This document shows positions 39,808 to 49,213 of a stretch of DNA of 64,000 nt, piece by piece; the first letter of the stretch is position 1, and every line of letters starts with the position of its first letter. The position numbers and the translations under genes were made by a program. Under the pieces are notes generated by a model, which ran no database searches, was not told where the DNA came from, and saw only the letters and a program-made list of their open reading frames with translations. Origin of the DNA: Thermomonas sp. HDW16 (GTDB lineage: Bacteria > Pseudomonadota > Gammaproteobacteria > Xanthomonadales > Xanthomonadaceae); the NCBI RefSeq assembly GCF_011302915.1, contig NZ_CP049872.1, positions 2,046,001-2,110,000 of the forward strand, read 5' to 3'.

Positions 39808-41616
39808 TCACTTGCTGTCCATCTGCAACACGGCGAGGAAGGCTTCCTGCGGGATCTCAACACTTCCCACCTGCTTCATCCGCTTCTTGCCGGCCTTCTG
39901 CTTCTCCAGCAACTTTTTCTTGCGGGTGGCATCGCCACCGTAGCACTTGGCCAACACGTTCTTGCGCATTGCCTTGACCGTGGTGCGGGCGATGACCTGG
40001 CCACCGATGGCGGCCTGGATCGCCACGTCGAACATCTGCCGCGGGATCAGTTCCTTCATCTTCTCGGTCAACTCACGACCGCGCCGATCCGCGTGGCTGC
40101 GGTGCACGATGATGCTCAACGCATCCACCTTGTCGCCGTTGATCAGCGTATCCACGCGTACGAACGGGCCGGCCTCGAAGCGCAGGAAGTGGTAATCCAG
40201 CGAGGCGTAGCCGCGGCTCACCGACTTCAGCTTGTCGAAGAAATCCAGTACCACTTCGGCCATCGGCAGTTCGTAGCTGACCTGCACCTGGCTCGCCATG
40301 TAGGTGATCCCGACCTGCACGCCGCGCTTTTCCTCGCACAGCTTGATCACGTTGCCGATGTAGTCCGGCGGGGTGAGGATGTTGGCGCGGATGATCGGTT
40401 CGCGGATTTCGGCCACCATGTTCACCGGCGGCAGCTTGGCCGGGTTGTCCATCGGCACGATGGCGCCGTCGGTCTTCAGCACCTCGTAGATCACCGTGGG
40501 CGCAGTGCTGATGAGATTCAGGTCGTACTCGCGCTCCAGCCGTTCCTGCACGATTTCCATGTGCAGCATGCCGAGGAAGCCGCAGCGGAAGCCGAAGCCC
40601 ATCGCTTCCGAACTTTCCGGCTCGAAGCGCAGCGCGGCATCGTTGAGGCGCAACTTGTCCAACGCCTCGCGCAGATCGGGGTAATCCTCGGCATCGACCG
40701 GGAACAGGCCGGCGAACACGCGCGGCTGCATTTCCTGGAAACCCGGCAGCGGGTTCGGCGCGGGATCGCCGGCCAGTGTCAGCGTGTCGCCCACCGGTGC
40801 ACCGTGCACGTCCTTGATCGATGCATGCACCCAACCCACCTCGCCGGCACCGAGCTTCGTCAGCTCCTTGCGCTTGGGGGTGAACACGCCGACCTTGTCG
40901 ACCTGGTGGGTGCGGCCGGTCGACATCACCAGCAGCTTGTCGCCGGGCTTGATCTCGCCCTGCATCACGCGGACCAGGCTGACCACGCCCAGGTAGTTGT
41001 CGAACCAGGAATCGATGATCAGCGCCTGCAGCTTGTCGGTGTCGCGCGGCTTGGGCGGCGGGATGCGCTGGACGATGGCTTCCAGCACGTCGCCGACGTT
41101 GAGGCCGGTCTTGGCGGAAATCGCCACCGCGTCGGCGGCGTCGATGCCGATCACGGCTTCGATTTCTTCCTTGACCTTGTCGATGTCGGCGGTGGGCAGG
41201 TCGATCTTGTTGAGGATCGGCACCACTTCCAGCCCCTGCTCCACTGCGGTGTAGCAGTTGGCGACGGACTGCGCTTCCACGCCTTGCGCTGCATCGACCA
41301 CCAGCAATGCGCCTTCGCAGGCGGCCAGCGAACGCGACACTTCGTAGCTGAAGTCGACATGGCCGGGGGTGTCGATGAAGTTCAGCTGGTAGGTCACGCC
41401 ATCCTTGGCCGTGTACGGCAGGGAGACGGACTGCGCCTTGATGGTGATGCCGCGTTCGCGCTCGATCGGGTTGGAGTCGAGCACCTGCGCTTCCATCTCG
41501 CGCGCCTGCAGGCCGCCGCAGAGCTGGATGATGCGGTCGGCCAGGGTCGACTTGCCGTGGTCGACGTGGGCGATGATGGAAAAATTGCGGATGAACCGCA
41601 TGGCGTCGTGCTGCAT
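39808..41616 (-). CDS. lepA: Elongation factor 4 (LepA)
   Basis: Ribosomal back-translocation GTPase of 602 residues. G1 AHVDHGKST, the switch region with RERGIT, G3 DTPGHVDF and G4 LNKIDL are intact. The C-terminal domain ends with [16 protein letters not shown]. The start is placed at ATG 41616 ([17 protein letters not shown]); an in-frame ATG at 41748 overlapping the mucD stop would add 44 atypical residues. It is co-oriented with mucD and lepB. Confidence 0.95.
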   Translation of the reverse strand: MQHDAMRFIRNFSIIAHVDHGKSTLADRIIQLCGGLQAREMEAQVLDSNPIERERGITIKAQSVSLPYTAKDGVTYQLNFIDTPGHVDFSYEVSRSLAACEGALLVVDAAQGVEAQSVANCYTAVEQGLEVVPILNKIDLPTADIDKVKEEIEAVIGIDAADAVAISAKTGLNVGDVLEAIVQRIPPPKPRDTDKLQALIIDSWFDNYLGVVSLVRVMQGEIKPGDKLLVMSTGRTHQVDKVGVFTPKRKELTKLGAGEVGWVHASIKDVHGAPVGDTLTLAGDPAPNPLPGFQEMQPRVFAGLFPVDAEDYPDLREALDKLRLNDAALRFEPESSEAMGFGFRCGFLGMLHMEIVQERLEREYDLNLISTAPTVIYEVLKTDGAIVPMDNPAKLPPVNMVAEIREPIIRANILTPPDYIGNVIKLCEEKRGVQVGITYMASQVQVSYELPMAEVVLDFFDKLKSVSRGYASLDYHFLRFEAGPFVRVDTLINGDKVDALSIIVHRSHADRRGRELTEKMKELIPRQMFDVAIQAAIGGQVIARTTVKAMRKNVLAKCYGGDATRKKKLLEKQKAGKKRMKQVGSVEIPQEAFLAVLQMDSK

Positions 41617-41744
41617 GAACGTAGGGCTGCTTCTGGCGACGACGGCCGCGGGATCGCAGCCGCCTGCACGGGTATGTGCTGGGGTAAACGCCGAATTATC
41701 GCACAGCCCCGCCTGCGCCTTGCCCGGCGCAGGCGTTCGCGGGC

Positions 41745-43280
41745 TCATTCTCCCGCCGGATCCACGGTGATGTACTGGGTGCCGCCGCCACGACGGATCA
41801 GCAGCATGACCGCCTGGCCCGGCTTCAATCCGCGCAGTTGTCCGTTGAGCGCATTGGCGCTGCCGACGTCGTTGCGCCCCACCGCCAGCACCACGTCGCC
41901 CGGACGCAGGCCGGCTTCGCGCGCCGCCATGCCTTCCACCCGCGCGATCAGCACGCCTTCGCCCGCCTGCAGGCCCAGCCTGCTGCGCTGTTGTGCATCC
42001 AGGTCCTCGCCAACGATCCCGAGCGCATTGGCCTGCGCAGCCGCGGCCGGACGCGGGGCATCCTGATCGTCGCCCTGATCGGCGCTGGCGACGCGTTCGT
42101 CCAATGCATTGAGCGTGGCGGTCACGGTGCGCGGCTTGCCGTCACGGATCAATTCCACTGTCACCTTGGCGCCGGGCGCCATCGCGCCGACGATCGGCGG
42201 CAGATCGCTGGATTCGTGGATGGATTGCCCGTTAATGCTGCGGATCACGTCCTGGCGCAGGATGCCGGCGCGCGACGCCGGGCTGTTTGGCTGCACGTCG
42301 GCCACCAACGCACCATTGCCATCTGCGATACCGAGCAACTTGGCTTGTTCGCGGTCCATCGGTTGGATCACCACGCCCAGCTGCCCGCGGGTCACCTTGC
42401 CGGTTGCCTTCAACTGTTGCACCGCGTTCATCGCCACGTCGATCGGGATGGCGAAGCTCACCCCCATGTAGCCGCCGGAGTTGCTGAAGATCTGCGAATT
42501 GATGCCGACCACCTGGCCGCGCGTATCCAGCAGCGGGCCGCCGGAATTGCCGCGGTTGATCGCCACGTCGGTCTGGATGAAGGGCACGTAGCGCTGGTTT
42601 GCGTACGGGTTCGCGCGGCCGACCGCGCTGACGATGCCGGCGGTCACCGAGTGATCCAGGCCAAACGGCGAACCGATGGCGACCACCCACTGCCCGGATT
42701 TCAGGCTCTTGGAATCGCCGATGCGCAGCATGGGCAAGCCGGTTGCCGCGATCTTCAGCAGGGCCACGTCGGACTGTTCGTCGCTACCGACGACTTTCGC
42801 AGTGAACTCACGACGGTCGGACAATTTGATGCGCACTGTATCCGCGCCATCGATCACATGATGGTTGGTCAGTACATAACCATCGGCGGAAATAATGAAC
42901 CCGGTTCCCTGCGACACGCCTCGCGGGCGGCTACCGCCATCGGGCGCACCCGGCATCGGCATGCCGTCCGGGCCGAAGAAACGGCGGAAGAATTCGGGGA
43001 TCTGCTCCTCGTTCGGCATCTGCGGCTGCTGGCCGCGTTGCGCGGTCGCCGTGCGCGGCTTGCCGCCGACTTCGGCCTCCACGCTGACCACGGCGGGCCC
43101 GACCTGTTCCACCAGGCGCGTGAAGTCCGGCAGGCCAACGACCAACTCGGGCGCAGGTGCCACCGACTGGGCCTGTGCCTGGGCGGACGAATACCAGCCG
43201 ACGCCACCGCTGATGGCCAGCGCCAACGCAGCCGACAACAACGCGGGACGAAGCATGGGGGTACGCAGGTTCACGGACAT
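41745..43280 (-). CDS. mucD: Periplasmic serine protease DegP/MucD
   Basis: HtrA-type protease and chaperone of 511 residues. A signal peptide (about 1-36, ending SAQAQA) is followed by the catalytic triad His141 (LTNHHVID), Asp171 (EQSDVALLK) and Ser246 ([11 protein letters not shown]), then two PDZ domains (QLGVVIQPM onward, and [19 protein letters not shown]). It degrades misfolded envelope proteins. It follows rseA, matching the rpoE-rseA-mucD operon of Xanthomonas, so sigma-E control is expected. Confidence 0.95.
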   Translation of the reverse strand: MSVNLRTPMLRPALLSAALALAISGGVGWYSSAQAQAQSVAPAPELVVGLPDFTRLVEQVGPAVVSVEAEVGGKPRTATAQRGQQPQMPNEEQIPEFFRRFFGPDGMPMPGAPDGGSRPRGVSQGTGFIISADGYVLTNHHVIDGADTVRIKLSDRREFTAKVVGSDEQSDVALLKIAATGLPMLRIGDSKSLKSGQWVVAIGSPFGLDHSVTAGIVSAVGRANPYANQRYVPFIQTDVAINRGNSGGPLLDTRGQVVGINSQIFSNSGGYMGVSFAIPIDVAMNAVQQLKATGKVTRGQLGVVIQPMDREQAKLLGIADGNGALVADVQPNSPASRAGILRQDVIRSINGQSIHESSDLPPIVGAMAPGAKVTVELIRDGKPRTVTATLNALDERVASADQGDDQDAPRPAAAAQANALGIVGEDLDAQQRSRLGLQAGEGVLIARVEGMAAREAGLRPGDVVLAVGRNDVGSANALNGQLRGLKPGQAVMLLIRRGGGTQYITVDPAGE

Positions 43281-43339
43281 CGTGGACGAATCCTCGGTCT
43301 ATGGGGTGTTCGGATTGGGGGTTGTTTGCCGCGCGTCGC

Positions 43340-44242
43340 TCAGGGCTGCAACTCGGCACTGGCAGGTTGCGGTTCGCGTGCAGCGTCACCGTCGGCCGCA
43401 GTGGCAGTGATCGGCGGCAGGTTGCCGATGCCGGCCTGCGACTGGAACGGGTTATAGGCGGTGGAGCCGCGTGAGTGATCGCCGAAGCCGACATTCAAGC
43501 CGCCGCTGGCGTATTGCGGCAGCACCGAGCGCGGCCACGGCCGGGTCACGATGTCGGGCTGCGGGATGTTGCTGCGACTGGCCAGCAGGCGCTCGTTGGC
43601 GTCCGCGACCTGCGTTCCGGCATCGATGCCGGGGGCCGCTGCTCGCACGCGCGGGGGCGTGCGGGCTTGTTCGCTATTGCGACCGCGCGCGGGCCGGGTG
43701 GTGCTCACGGCGGCAATCGCACCAGCTGTCGCCAGGGCCTGCGTCGCGTTGCCGGTGTCCGGTGCCGATGGAGCCTGGGGCGCAGGCGTAGCGGGAATCT
43801 CGAGCGCCGGCGCCGACGCAGAAGCAATCTGCACCGATGCCGAGGCTGCCGGCGCTTCGGTGACCGGCTGGCGCGTCATCAACGCCGCCACCGCGAGTGA
43901 AGCCGCCATCGCCGCCCCACCGCCCCAGCGTAGCCACGCGGGCGAACGCTTGCTGCCCGCTTGCTGCGCAACCGCCACATCGCCGTGCAGGGCCGCACTC
44001 ACGCGCGAGGCGAAATCCGCAGGCAGCCGCTGCGCAGGCGCCAGGCCGCGCATCACTTCAGCGGACAGCCGCCATCGCTCCCAGCATTCGGCCAGCGGGG
44101 CATCGTGCTGCAGCCGGCGCAACAGGAAACGGGTCTGGTCCGGCGGCAAGGCGCCGTCCATCAGCGCGGACAGCTGTTCGCGGCTGCTGAGTTGGGTCAG
44201 GTCGTTGGCGGCGGATTCGGTATTCATGTCATGTGCTTTCAT
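43340..44242 (-). CDS. rseA: Anti-sigma-E factor RseA/MucA-like
   Basis: Inner-membrane anti-sigma factor of 300 residues. The cytoplasmic domain (SSREQLSALMDGALPPDQTR, then CWERWRLSAEVMRG) is the RseA sigma-binding type. Residues 106-123 form the membrane helix, followed by a long Ala/Pro-rich periplasmic tail. The tail is weakly conserved and ends without the OMP-sensing features known from Escherichia coli. ATG 44242 overlaps the rpoE stop; ATG 44227 is an alternative. No rseB follows. Confidence 0.85.
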   Translation of the reverse strand: MKAHDMNTESAANDLTQLSSREQLSALMDGALPPDQTRFLLRRLQHDAPLAECWERWRLSAEVMRGLAPAQRLPADFASRVSAALHGDVAVAQQAGSKRSPAWLRWGGGAAMAASLAVAALMTRQPVTEAPAASASVQIASASAPALEIPATPAPQAPSAPDTGNATQALATAGAIAAVSTTRPARGRNSEQARTPPRVRAAAPGIDAGTQVADANERLLASRSNIPQPDIVTRPWPRSVLPQYASGGLNVGFGDHSRGSTAYNPFQSQAGIGNLPPITATAADGDAAREPQPASAELQP

Positions 44243-44856
44243 GCGTGCGAGCGCTTCGGCAGGTCGTCATGGTCGAGTAGCGGTTTCATGCGCGCGTCGA
44301 TCGCCTCGCGGGCGCGGAAGATGCGCGAACGCACCGTCCCGATCGGGCAATCCATGCGTTCGGCGATCTCCTCGTAACTCATCCCTTCCACTTCGCGGAA
44401 GGTGATCGCATCGCGCAATTCCTGCGGCAGTTCTTCGACCGCGCGCAGCACCGTTTGTTCCAGCTGCTGGCGCATCAATTCGCGTTCGGGGGTGTCGTTG
44501 TCGCGCAAGCGCAGGCCGGATTCGAACTGCTCGGCGTCCTCGATCTCGATGTCGTCGGTCGGCGGCTTGCGGTTGTGCGAGACCAGGTGATTCTTCGCCG
44601 TATTCACCGCGATCCGGTGCAGCCAGGTGGAGAACTGCGCATCGCCACGAAAGCCGCCGATGGCGCGGTAAGCGCGGATGAAGGTGTCCTGCGCCACGTC
44701 CTGCACTTCCGCCCAGTCGTGGATGTAGCGGGAAATCAGCGCACCGACCCGATGCTGGTACTTGCGCACCAGCAGGTCGAAAGCGGCGATGTCCCCGCGC
44801 TGTACGCGGGCGACGAGATCCTGATCCAGCGCTTGCGACACGTCATCCTCGGCCAT
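44239..44856 (-). CDS. rpoE: RNA polymerase sigma factor RpoE (AlgU)
   Basis: Envelope-stress ECF sigma factor of 205 residues. Region 2 is in DLLVRKYQHRVGALISRYI and DVAQDTFIRAYRAIGGFRG, and region 4 in SYEEIAERMDCPIGTVRSRI. It is preceded by its own sigma-E-like promoter, giving the expected autoregulatory loop. The ATG at 44856 is chosen over an ATG 36 codons upstream, because the promoter's -10 element and start site lie within that upstream stretch. It is followed by its anti-sigma gene with an ATGA overlap. Confidence 0.95.
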   Translation of the reverse strand: MAEDDVSQALDQDLVARVQRGDIAAFDLLVRKYQHRVGALISRYIHDWAEVQDVAQDTFIRAYRAIGGFRGDAQFSTWLHRIAVNTAKNHLVSHNRKPPTDDIEIEDAEQFESGLRLRDNDTPERELMRQQLEQTVLRAVEELPQELRDAITFREVEGMSYEEIAERMDCPIGTVRSRIFRAREAIDARMKPLLDHDDLPKRSHA

Positions 44857-44889
44857 TGCGCCGGTGCCTCGCGAGTGGGCCCGTGCGTC

Positions 44890-44925
44890 CGGGCCTTGTG
44901 ACAGTAGTGGCCGGGAAAAAGTTCC
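44890..44925 (-). promoter_or_regulatory. Sigma-E-dependent promoter of rpoE
   Basis: On the minus strand, GGAACTT (44925-44919) and TCACA (44901-44897) are separated by 17 bases. This fits the RpoE consensus GGAACTT-N16/17-TCnnA and gives a leader of about 35 bases before the rpoE ATG. Confidence 0.75.
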
Positions 44926-45017
44926 CGGGATGTGGGCGAGGAGCGTTTTTGGAGTGGTATTCAAATCGACCCGGGATAGGATACGGCCCTACCCCTACTG
45001 CTCCGGATGGTACGCGC

Positions 45018-47108
45018 ATGGCCGCCACCCACACTGCACCCGGCTTCGATGGATTGCGCTTCGCCCACTGGCAAATCGAGCGTCGCGACGATGGCGTGTT
45101 GATACTGTCGTTCGACCGGGCGGAATCCTCGGTGAACACGTTCAGCCAGGACGTACTGCTGGAGCTCGAATCGATCCTGGAGCGCATCGCCATCGAGCCC
45201 CCGAAGGGCCTGGTGGTGCGTTCGGCCAAGGCGGCGTTCGCCGCCGGTGCCGACCTCAAGTCGCTGCAGGAACTGGACCGCCGCGGGCAAGTGGGCGATT
45301 TCATCCAGTTAGGCCAGCAAGTCTTCCAGCGCATCGCCGAACTGCCCTGCCCCACGGTCGCCGCGATCCACGGCTTCTGCATGGGCGGCGGCACCGAGAT
45401 CTCGCTGGCCTGCCGTTACCGCGTGGCCGCCAGCGACGCGCGCATCGGCCTGCCCGAGATCAAGCTGGGCATCTTCCCCGGCTGGGGTGGCAGCGCGCGC
45501 CTGCCGCGCCTGGTCGGTGCGCCAGCCGCGTTCGACATGATGCTGACAGGACGCACGTTGTCGGCCTCGGCCGCACGCGGGATCGGCCTGGTCGACAAAG
45601 TGGTGGAACCCGCGCAGTTGCTGGATGCCGCCATCGAACTGCTCAAGCGCGGCGTGCAGCGCCCGTTCAAGCAGCGCTTCATGGGCTGGGCGACGAATAC
45701 TTTCCTCGCGCGCAAACTCCTTGCGCCGATGCTGGTCAAGCAGGTCGCGCGCAAGGCACCGAAGGCGCATTACCCGGCACCGTATGCGCTGATTTCCGCA
45801 TGGGAACGCAGCGGCGGCGCCGGCATCCAGGGCCGCATCGCCGCCGAAAAGAAGGCCGTGGTGAAACTGGCGGGTACGCCCACCGCGAAGAACCTGATCC
45901 GCGTGTTCTTCTTGCAGGAGCGCCTGAAGGGCATCGGCGGCAAGGACTCCGGCATCCGCAAGGTGCATGTGGTCGGCGCCGGCGTGATGGGCGGCGACAT
46001 CGCCGCGTGGAGTGCCTACAAGGGCTTCGAAGTAACCCTGCAGGATCGCGAACAACGTTTCATCGATGGCGCGCTGACCCGCGCGCAGGAGCTGTTCACC
46101 AAGCGGGTGAAGGACGAGGCCAAGCGCCCGGCGGTGGCCGCACGCCTGAAGGGCGATCTTGCCGGCGATGGCGTGGCTGATGCCGACCTGGTCATCGAGG
46201 CGATCATCGAAAATCCCGAGGCCAAGCGCGAGCTGTACACCTCGGTCGAACCGCGCATGAAGGCCGACGCGCTGCTGACCACCAACACTTCGTCGATCCC
46301 GCTGGATGAACTGCGCGAGCACATCGCGCGCCCGGCGCAGTTCGCCGGCCTGCACTACTTCAACCCGGTGGCGCTGATGCCGCTGGTGGAGATCATCCAC
46401 CACGACCGGATGGCGCCGGAAACGCAGCAACGCCTGGCCGCGTTCTGCAAGCAACTGGACAAGCTGCCGGTGCCGGTCGCCGGCACGCCCGGCTTCCTGG
46501 TCAACCGCGTGCTGTTCCCGTACATGCTGGAGGCGGTGACCGCGTTGTCCGAAGGCATCCCCGGCCCGGCCATCGACAAGGCCGCGGTGAAGTTCGGCAT
46601 GCCGATGGGCCCGATCGAGCTGGTCGATACCGTGGGCCTGGACGTGGGTGCAGGCGTGGCGAAGGAACTCGCACCCTTCCTCGGCATCGAAGTGCCGGCG
46701 GCGCTAGGCACGGTGGAAGCCGGCAAGCGCGGCAAGAAGGACGGCCAGGGCCTGTACAAGTGGGTCGAAACCGAAAAGGGCAGCAAGCCGCAGAAGCCGG
46801 AACTGCCGAAGGACTACAAGGCGCCCGACGACCTCGAGGACCGCCTGATCCTGCCGATGCTCAACGAAGCCGTGGCCTGCCTGCACGATGGCGTGGTGGC
46901 CGATGCCGAACTGCTGGATGCCGGGGTGATCTTCGGCACCGGCTTCGCCCCGTTCCGCGGCGGTCCGATCCAGTACATCCGCGACACCGGCGCTGATGCG
47001 TTGTTGGGCAAGCTGAAGGCGCTGCAGGCCAAGCATGGCGACCGTTTCGCACCGCGTGCGGGTTGGGATAGTCCGCTGCTGCGCGCAGACGCCACATCGA
47101 ACGCCTGA
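45018..47108 (+). CDS. Fatty-oxidation multifunctional protein: enoyl-CoA hydratase / 3-hydroxyacyl-CoA dehydrogenase (FadB/FadJ type)
   Basis: Beta-oxidation enzyme of 696 residues. The N-terminal crotonase domain has AAFAAGADLKSL (oxyanion hole) and CMGGGTEISLAC with IGLPEIKLGIFPGWGG (catalytic glutamates). The dehydrogenase starts at VHVVGAGVMGGDIAAW near residue 318 and includes HYFNPVALMPLVEI with the catalytic His. The partner thiolase gene is not in the window. The gene is divergent from rpoE and ends at a strong terminator. FadB versus FadJ cannot be decided. Confidence 0.92.
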   Translation: MAATHTAPGFDGLRFAHWQIERRDDGVLILSFDRAESSVNTFSQDVLLELESILERIAIEPPKGLVVRSAKAAFAAGADLKSLQELDRRGQVGDFIQLGQQVFQRIAELPCPTVAAIHGFCMGGGTEISLACRYRVAASDARIGLPEIKLGIFPGWGGSARLPRLVGAPAAFDMMLTGRTLSASAARGIGLVDKVVEPAQLLDAAIELLKRGVQRPFKQRFMGWATNTFLARKLLAPMLVKQVARKAPKAHYPAPYALISAWERSGGAGIQGRIAAEKKAVVKLAGTPTAKNLIRVFFLQERLKGIGGKDSGIRKVHVVGAGVMGGDIAAWSAYKGFEVTLQDREQRFIDGALTRAQELFTKRVKDEAKRPAVAARLKGDLAGDGVADADLVIEAIIENPEAKRELYTSVEPRMKADALLTTNTSSIPLDELREHIARPAQFAGLHYFNPVALMPLVEIIHHDRMAPETQQRLAAFCKQLDKLPVPVAGTPGFLVNRVLFPYMLEAVTALSEGIPGPAIDKAAVKFGMPMGPIELVDTVGLDVGAGVAKELAPFLGIEVPAALGTVEAGKRGKKDGQGLYKWVETEKGSKPQKPELPKDYKAPDDLEDRLILPMLNEAVACLHDGVVADAELLDAGVIFGTGFAPFRGGPIQYIRDTGADALLGKLKALQAKHGDRFAPRAGWDSPLLRADATSNA

Positions 47109-47112
47109 TGCG

Positions 47113-47143
47113 AAGAAGCCCGGCAATGCCGGGCTTCTTTTTG
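47113..47143 (+). terminator. Rho-independent terminator after the fad gene
   Basis: A 12-bp stem, AAGAAGCCCGGC / GCCGGGCTTCTT with loop AAT, is followed by a T-run, starting five bases after the stop. The same hairpin can serve the convergent pilZ transcript. Confidence 0.9.
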
Positions 47144-47161
47144 TTCGATATGACCCGATGA

Positions 47162-47527
47162 CTACATCGTCTGGGTCGGCTGCTCCGCGTTGAGCGTGCC
47201 GGCCAGCACAGTCTCGATCTTCGATTTCACCGCTTCGCCCTCGGCGGTGTCGGCGAACTGCACGCCGATCCCTGCGGCGCGGTTGCCTTGCGCCCCGGTC
47301 GGGGTGACCCAACACACCTTGCCTGCGACCGGCAGGCGTTCGGACGAATCCGGCAACGTCAGCAGCAGGAATACTTCATCGCCGATGAAGTAGCGTCGCG
47401 GTGTCGGCACGAAGATGCCGCCCTGCTTGATGTAGGGCATGTAGGCGTTGTACAGCGCAGCCTTGTCCTTCACCGCCAGCGACAGGATGCCCTGCCTTGC
47501 GCCGCCCGCTCCGGTTGCTCCACTCAT
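47162..47527 (-). CDS. pilZ: PilZ-domain protein (type IV pilus assembly type)
   Basis: Cytoplasmic protein of 121 residues. QGILSLAVKDKAALYNAYMP with GGIFVPTPRRYFIGDEVFLL and NRAAGIGVQF matches the PilZ protein that works with the pilus-assembly ATPase. This group lacks the RxxxR c-di-GMP site, and none is seen. It follows holB by 28 bases, the standard holB-pilZ order. In Xanthomonas this protein links pilus biogenesis to FimX. Confidence 0.9.
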   Translation of the reverse strand: MSGATGAGGARQGILSLAVKDKAALYNAYMPYIKQGGIFVPTPRRYFIGDEVFLLLTLPDSSERLPVAGKVCWVTPTGAQGNRAAGIGVQFADTAEGEAVKSKIETVLAGTLNAEQPTQTM

Positions 47528-47555
47528 GCGTCTGTCCCCTGTCCTTGCAGGCGCG

Positions 47556-48560
47556 TCATGCGCACCACCCCAACAACGTTTCGGTCACCGCCAAGTCCGC
47601 GCGCACCGTGCTGCGCAACAGGTCGCGCGTACGGTTGGCGGCATCGAAGCGCGCGGCCAGCGTGCGGGTTCGCGCCGGATCGGTCAAGCCCGCGGCTTCG
47701 TGCAATGCCAGCTCCGCCAAGTGACGTAGACGTTCTTCGGCGCGGCCATCGGCCACCCAGCGCTGTGCCAGTTCCGCCGGCGCGGCCTGCCCACGCTGCA
47801 ATGACTGGACGTCCTGCGCGACTGCACGACGCAAGGCCAGGCCATCGCCGGACGCCCACGCATCGGCCAGACCGGGATGACCGCGCGCCGCGTCCAGCGC
47901 TTCTCGCGCAAACTCGCCACCATGCCCGCGCGCGGCCAGCCAGTGCAGCGCTTCGTCCTGCGGCGGCAGACGCAGTTCCAGACGCTGGCAGCGACTACGA
48001 ATGGTTGCCGGCAGCCGTGCCGGATTCGCGGACAGCAGCCACAGATAACGGCTGGGCTGCGGCTCTTCCAGCGTCTTCAAGAGTGCGTTGAACGCGCTGT
48101 AATTGATCGCATCGGCGGGGTCGACGATCACCACCTGCGCGCCGCCAAGCTGTGGAGTCAGGGTCATCGCCTCGGACAATGCACGGATCTGTTCGATCAC
48201 GATTTCCGCGCGCGGCTTGCCGGTCTTCTGGTTGATCTCGTAGCCGACGAATTCCAGGTCCGGATGCGCGCTATGCCCCCATGGGTGCGAGGGCGAACTG
48301 TCCGGCCGCGTTTCCAGCGGATCGTATTGCGAACGCGAGGCGAACAAGCTGCAGCTCTTGCAGGCGCCGCAGGCTTCGCCATCGCTGCGCGGCGACAGGC
48401 AGAGCACGCGCTGCGCCAGGTGCTCGGCCAGCACGCGCTTGCCCAACTGCGCAGGCCCGACGATCAGGGTCGCATGGCCGAAATGCCCGCCACCCAGCGC
48501 AGAAGCCGCGTGTTCGTAGGCGCGTTGCTGCCATGGCGCAAGCGCGGGCAACAGGCTCAT
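47556..48560 (-). CDS. holB: DNA polymerase III subunit delta'
   Basis: Clamp-loader subunit of 334 residues. An AAA-like fold starts at ATLIVGPAQLGKRVLAE with an altered P-loop, as is usual for delta'. The zinc motif is CLSPRSDGEACGACKSC, and VVIVDPADAINYSAFNALLK with LPATIRSRCQR supplies the SRC arginine. ATG 48560 overlaps the tmk stop. Confidence 0.93.
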   Translation of the reverse strand: MSLLPALAPWQQRAYEHAASALGGGHFGHATLIVGPAQLGKRVLAEHLAQRVLCLSPRSDGEACGACKSCSLFASRSQYDPLETRPDSSPSHPWGHSAHPDLEFVGYEINQKTGKPRAEIVIEQIRALSEAMTLTPQLGGAQVVIVDPADAINYSAFNALLKTLEEPQPSRYLWLLSANPARLPATIRSRCQRLELRLPPQDEALHWLAARGHGGEFAREALDAARGHPGLADAWASGDGLALRRAVAQDVQSLQRGQAAPAELAQRWVADGRAEERLRHLAELALHEAAGLTDPARTRTLAARFDAANRTRDLLRSTVRADLAVTETLLGWCA

Positions 48561-49213
48561 TGCATCGCCTCGCGGTACGCCGCCAACGCCTGCAATGCCG
48601 CTTCGGCGACCCGCTCCGCATCAGGGCTGGCATCGAGCACGCGGATGCGCTGCGGGTGCCGCGCCGCACGCAGCAGGAACCCTTCGCGCACGCGCTCGAA
48701 AAACTCGTCGCGTTCGCGCTCGATGCGATCCGGCGACGAGCCACCAAGCAGGTCGCGTCCGCGCGTGCGTTCGCGGCCGTGGGCCACGCCGAGGTCAAGC
48801 AGCAGGGTCAGGCCGGGTTCGATGCCGACTACGCGCCGTTCCAGTTCTGCAATGAAGGCTGCGTCCAATCCACGCGCCGCACCTTGGTAGGCATAACTTG
48901 AATCGGTGAAGCGGTCGCTGATCACCCATGCACCGCGCTGCAGTGCCGGCAGCACCACTTCGCGCACGTGTTGCGCGCGCGAAGCGAACATCAGCAGTAG
49001 CTCGGTTTCGGGCGATGCCGGTTCGTGCGAGGGATCCAGCAACAGTTCGCGGATGCGCTCAGCGAGCGGCGTACCGCCGGGCTCGCGGGTGGAGACGACT
49101 TCGAAGCCGTCCTCTGCCAGCGCATCGCGCAATGCGCGCAACACCGTGCTCTTGCCGGCCCCTTCGCCGCCCTCGATGCTCAGCAGGCGCGGCTGCCGTT
49201 GCAACTCCGCCAT
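48557..49213 (-). CDS. tmk: Thymidylate kinase
   Basis: dTMP kinase of 218 residues. The P-loop is IEGGEGAGKSTVLRAL, the TMP-binding motif is STREPGGTPLAERIR, DRFTDSSYAYQGAARGLD is conserved, and the LID region contains GRERTRGRD. ATG 49213 overlaps the mltG stop by one base (TGATG); a GTG one codon earlier is possible. Order mltG-tmk-holB is conserved. Confidence 0.95.
   Translation of the reverse strand: MAELQRQPRLLSIEGGEGAGKSTVLRALRDALAEDGFEVVSTREPGGTPLAERIRELLLDPSHEPASPETELLLMFASRAQHVREVVLPALQRGAWVISDRFTDSSYAYQGAARGLDAAFIAELERRVVGIEPGLTLLLDLGVAHGRERTRGRDLLGGSSPDRIERERDEFFERVREGFLLRAARHPQRIRVLDASPDAERVAEAALQALAAYREAMQ

Noticed and set aside
41617..41748. Longer LepA starting with ATG 41748 at the mucD stop
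   Set aside because: The added 44 residues have no counterpart in LepA proteins; the family starts shortly before [11 protein letters not shown].
39709..42066. A 785-codon open frame on the plus strand opposite lepA and mucD
   Set aside because: It lies antisense to two certain genes, its protein is His/Gln/Arg/Asp-rich low-complexity sequence, and long antisense frames are expected at this GC content.
48197..48382. Altered P-loop of HolB as a sign of a pseudogene
   Set aside because: Delta' subunits normally do not bind ATP, and the zinc and SRC motifs are intact.
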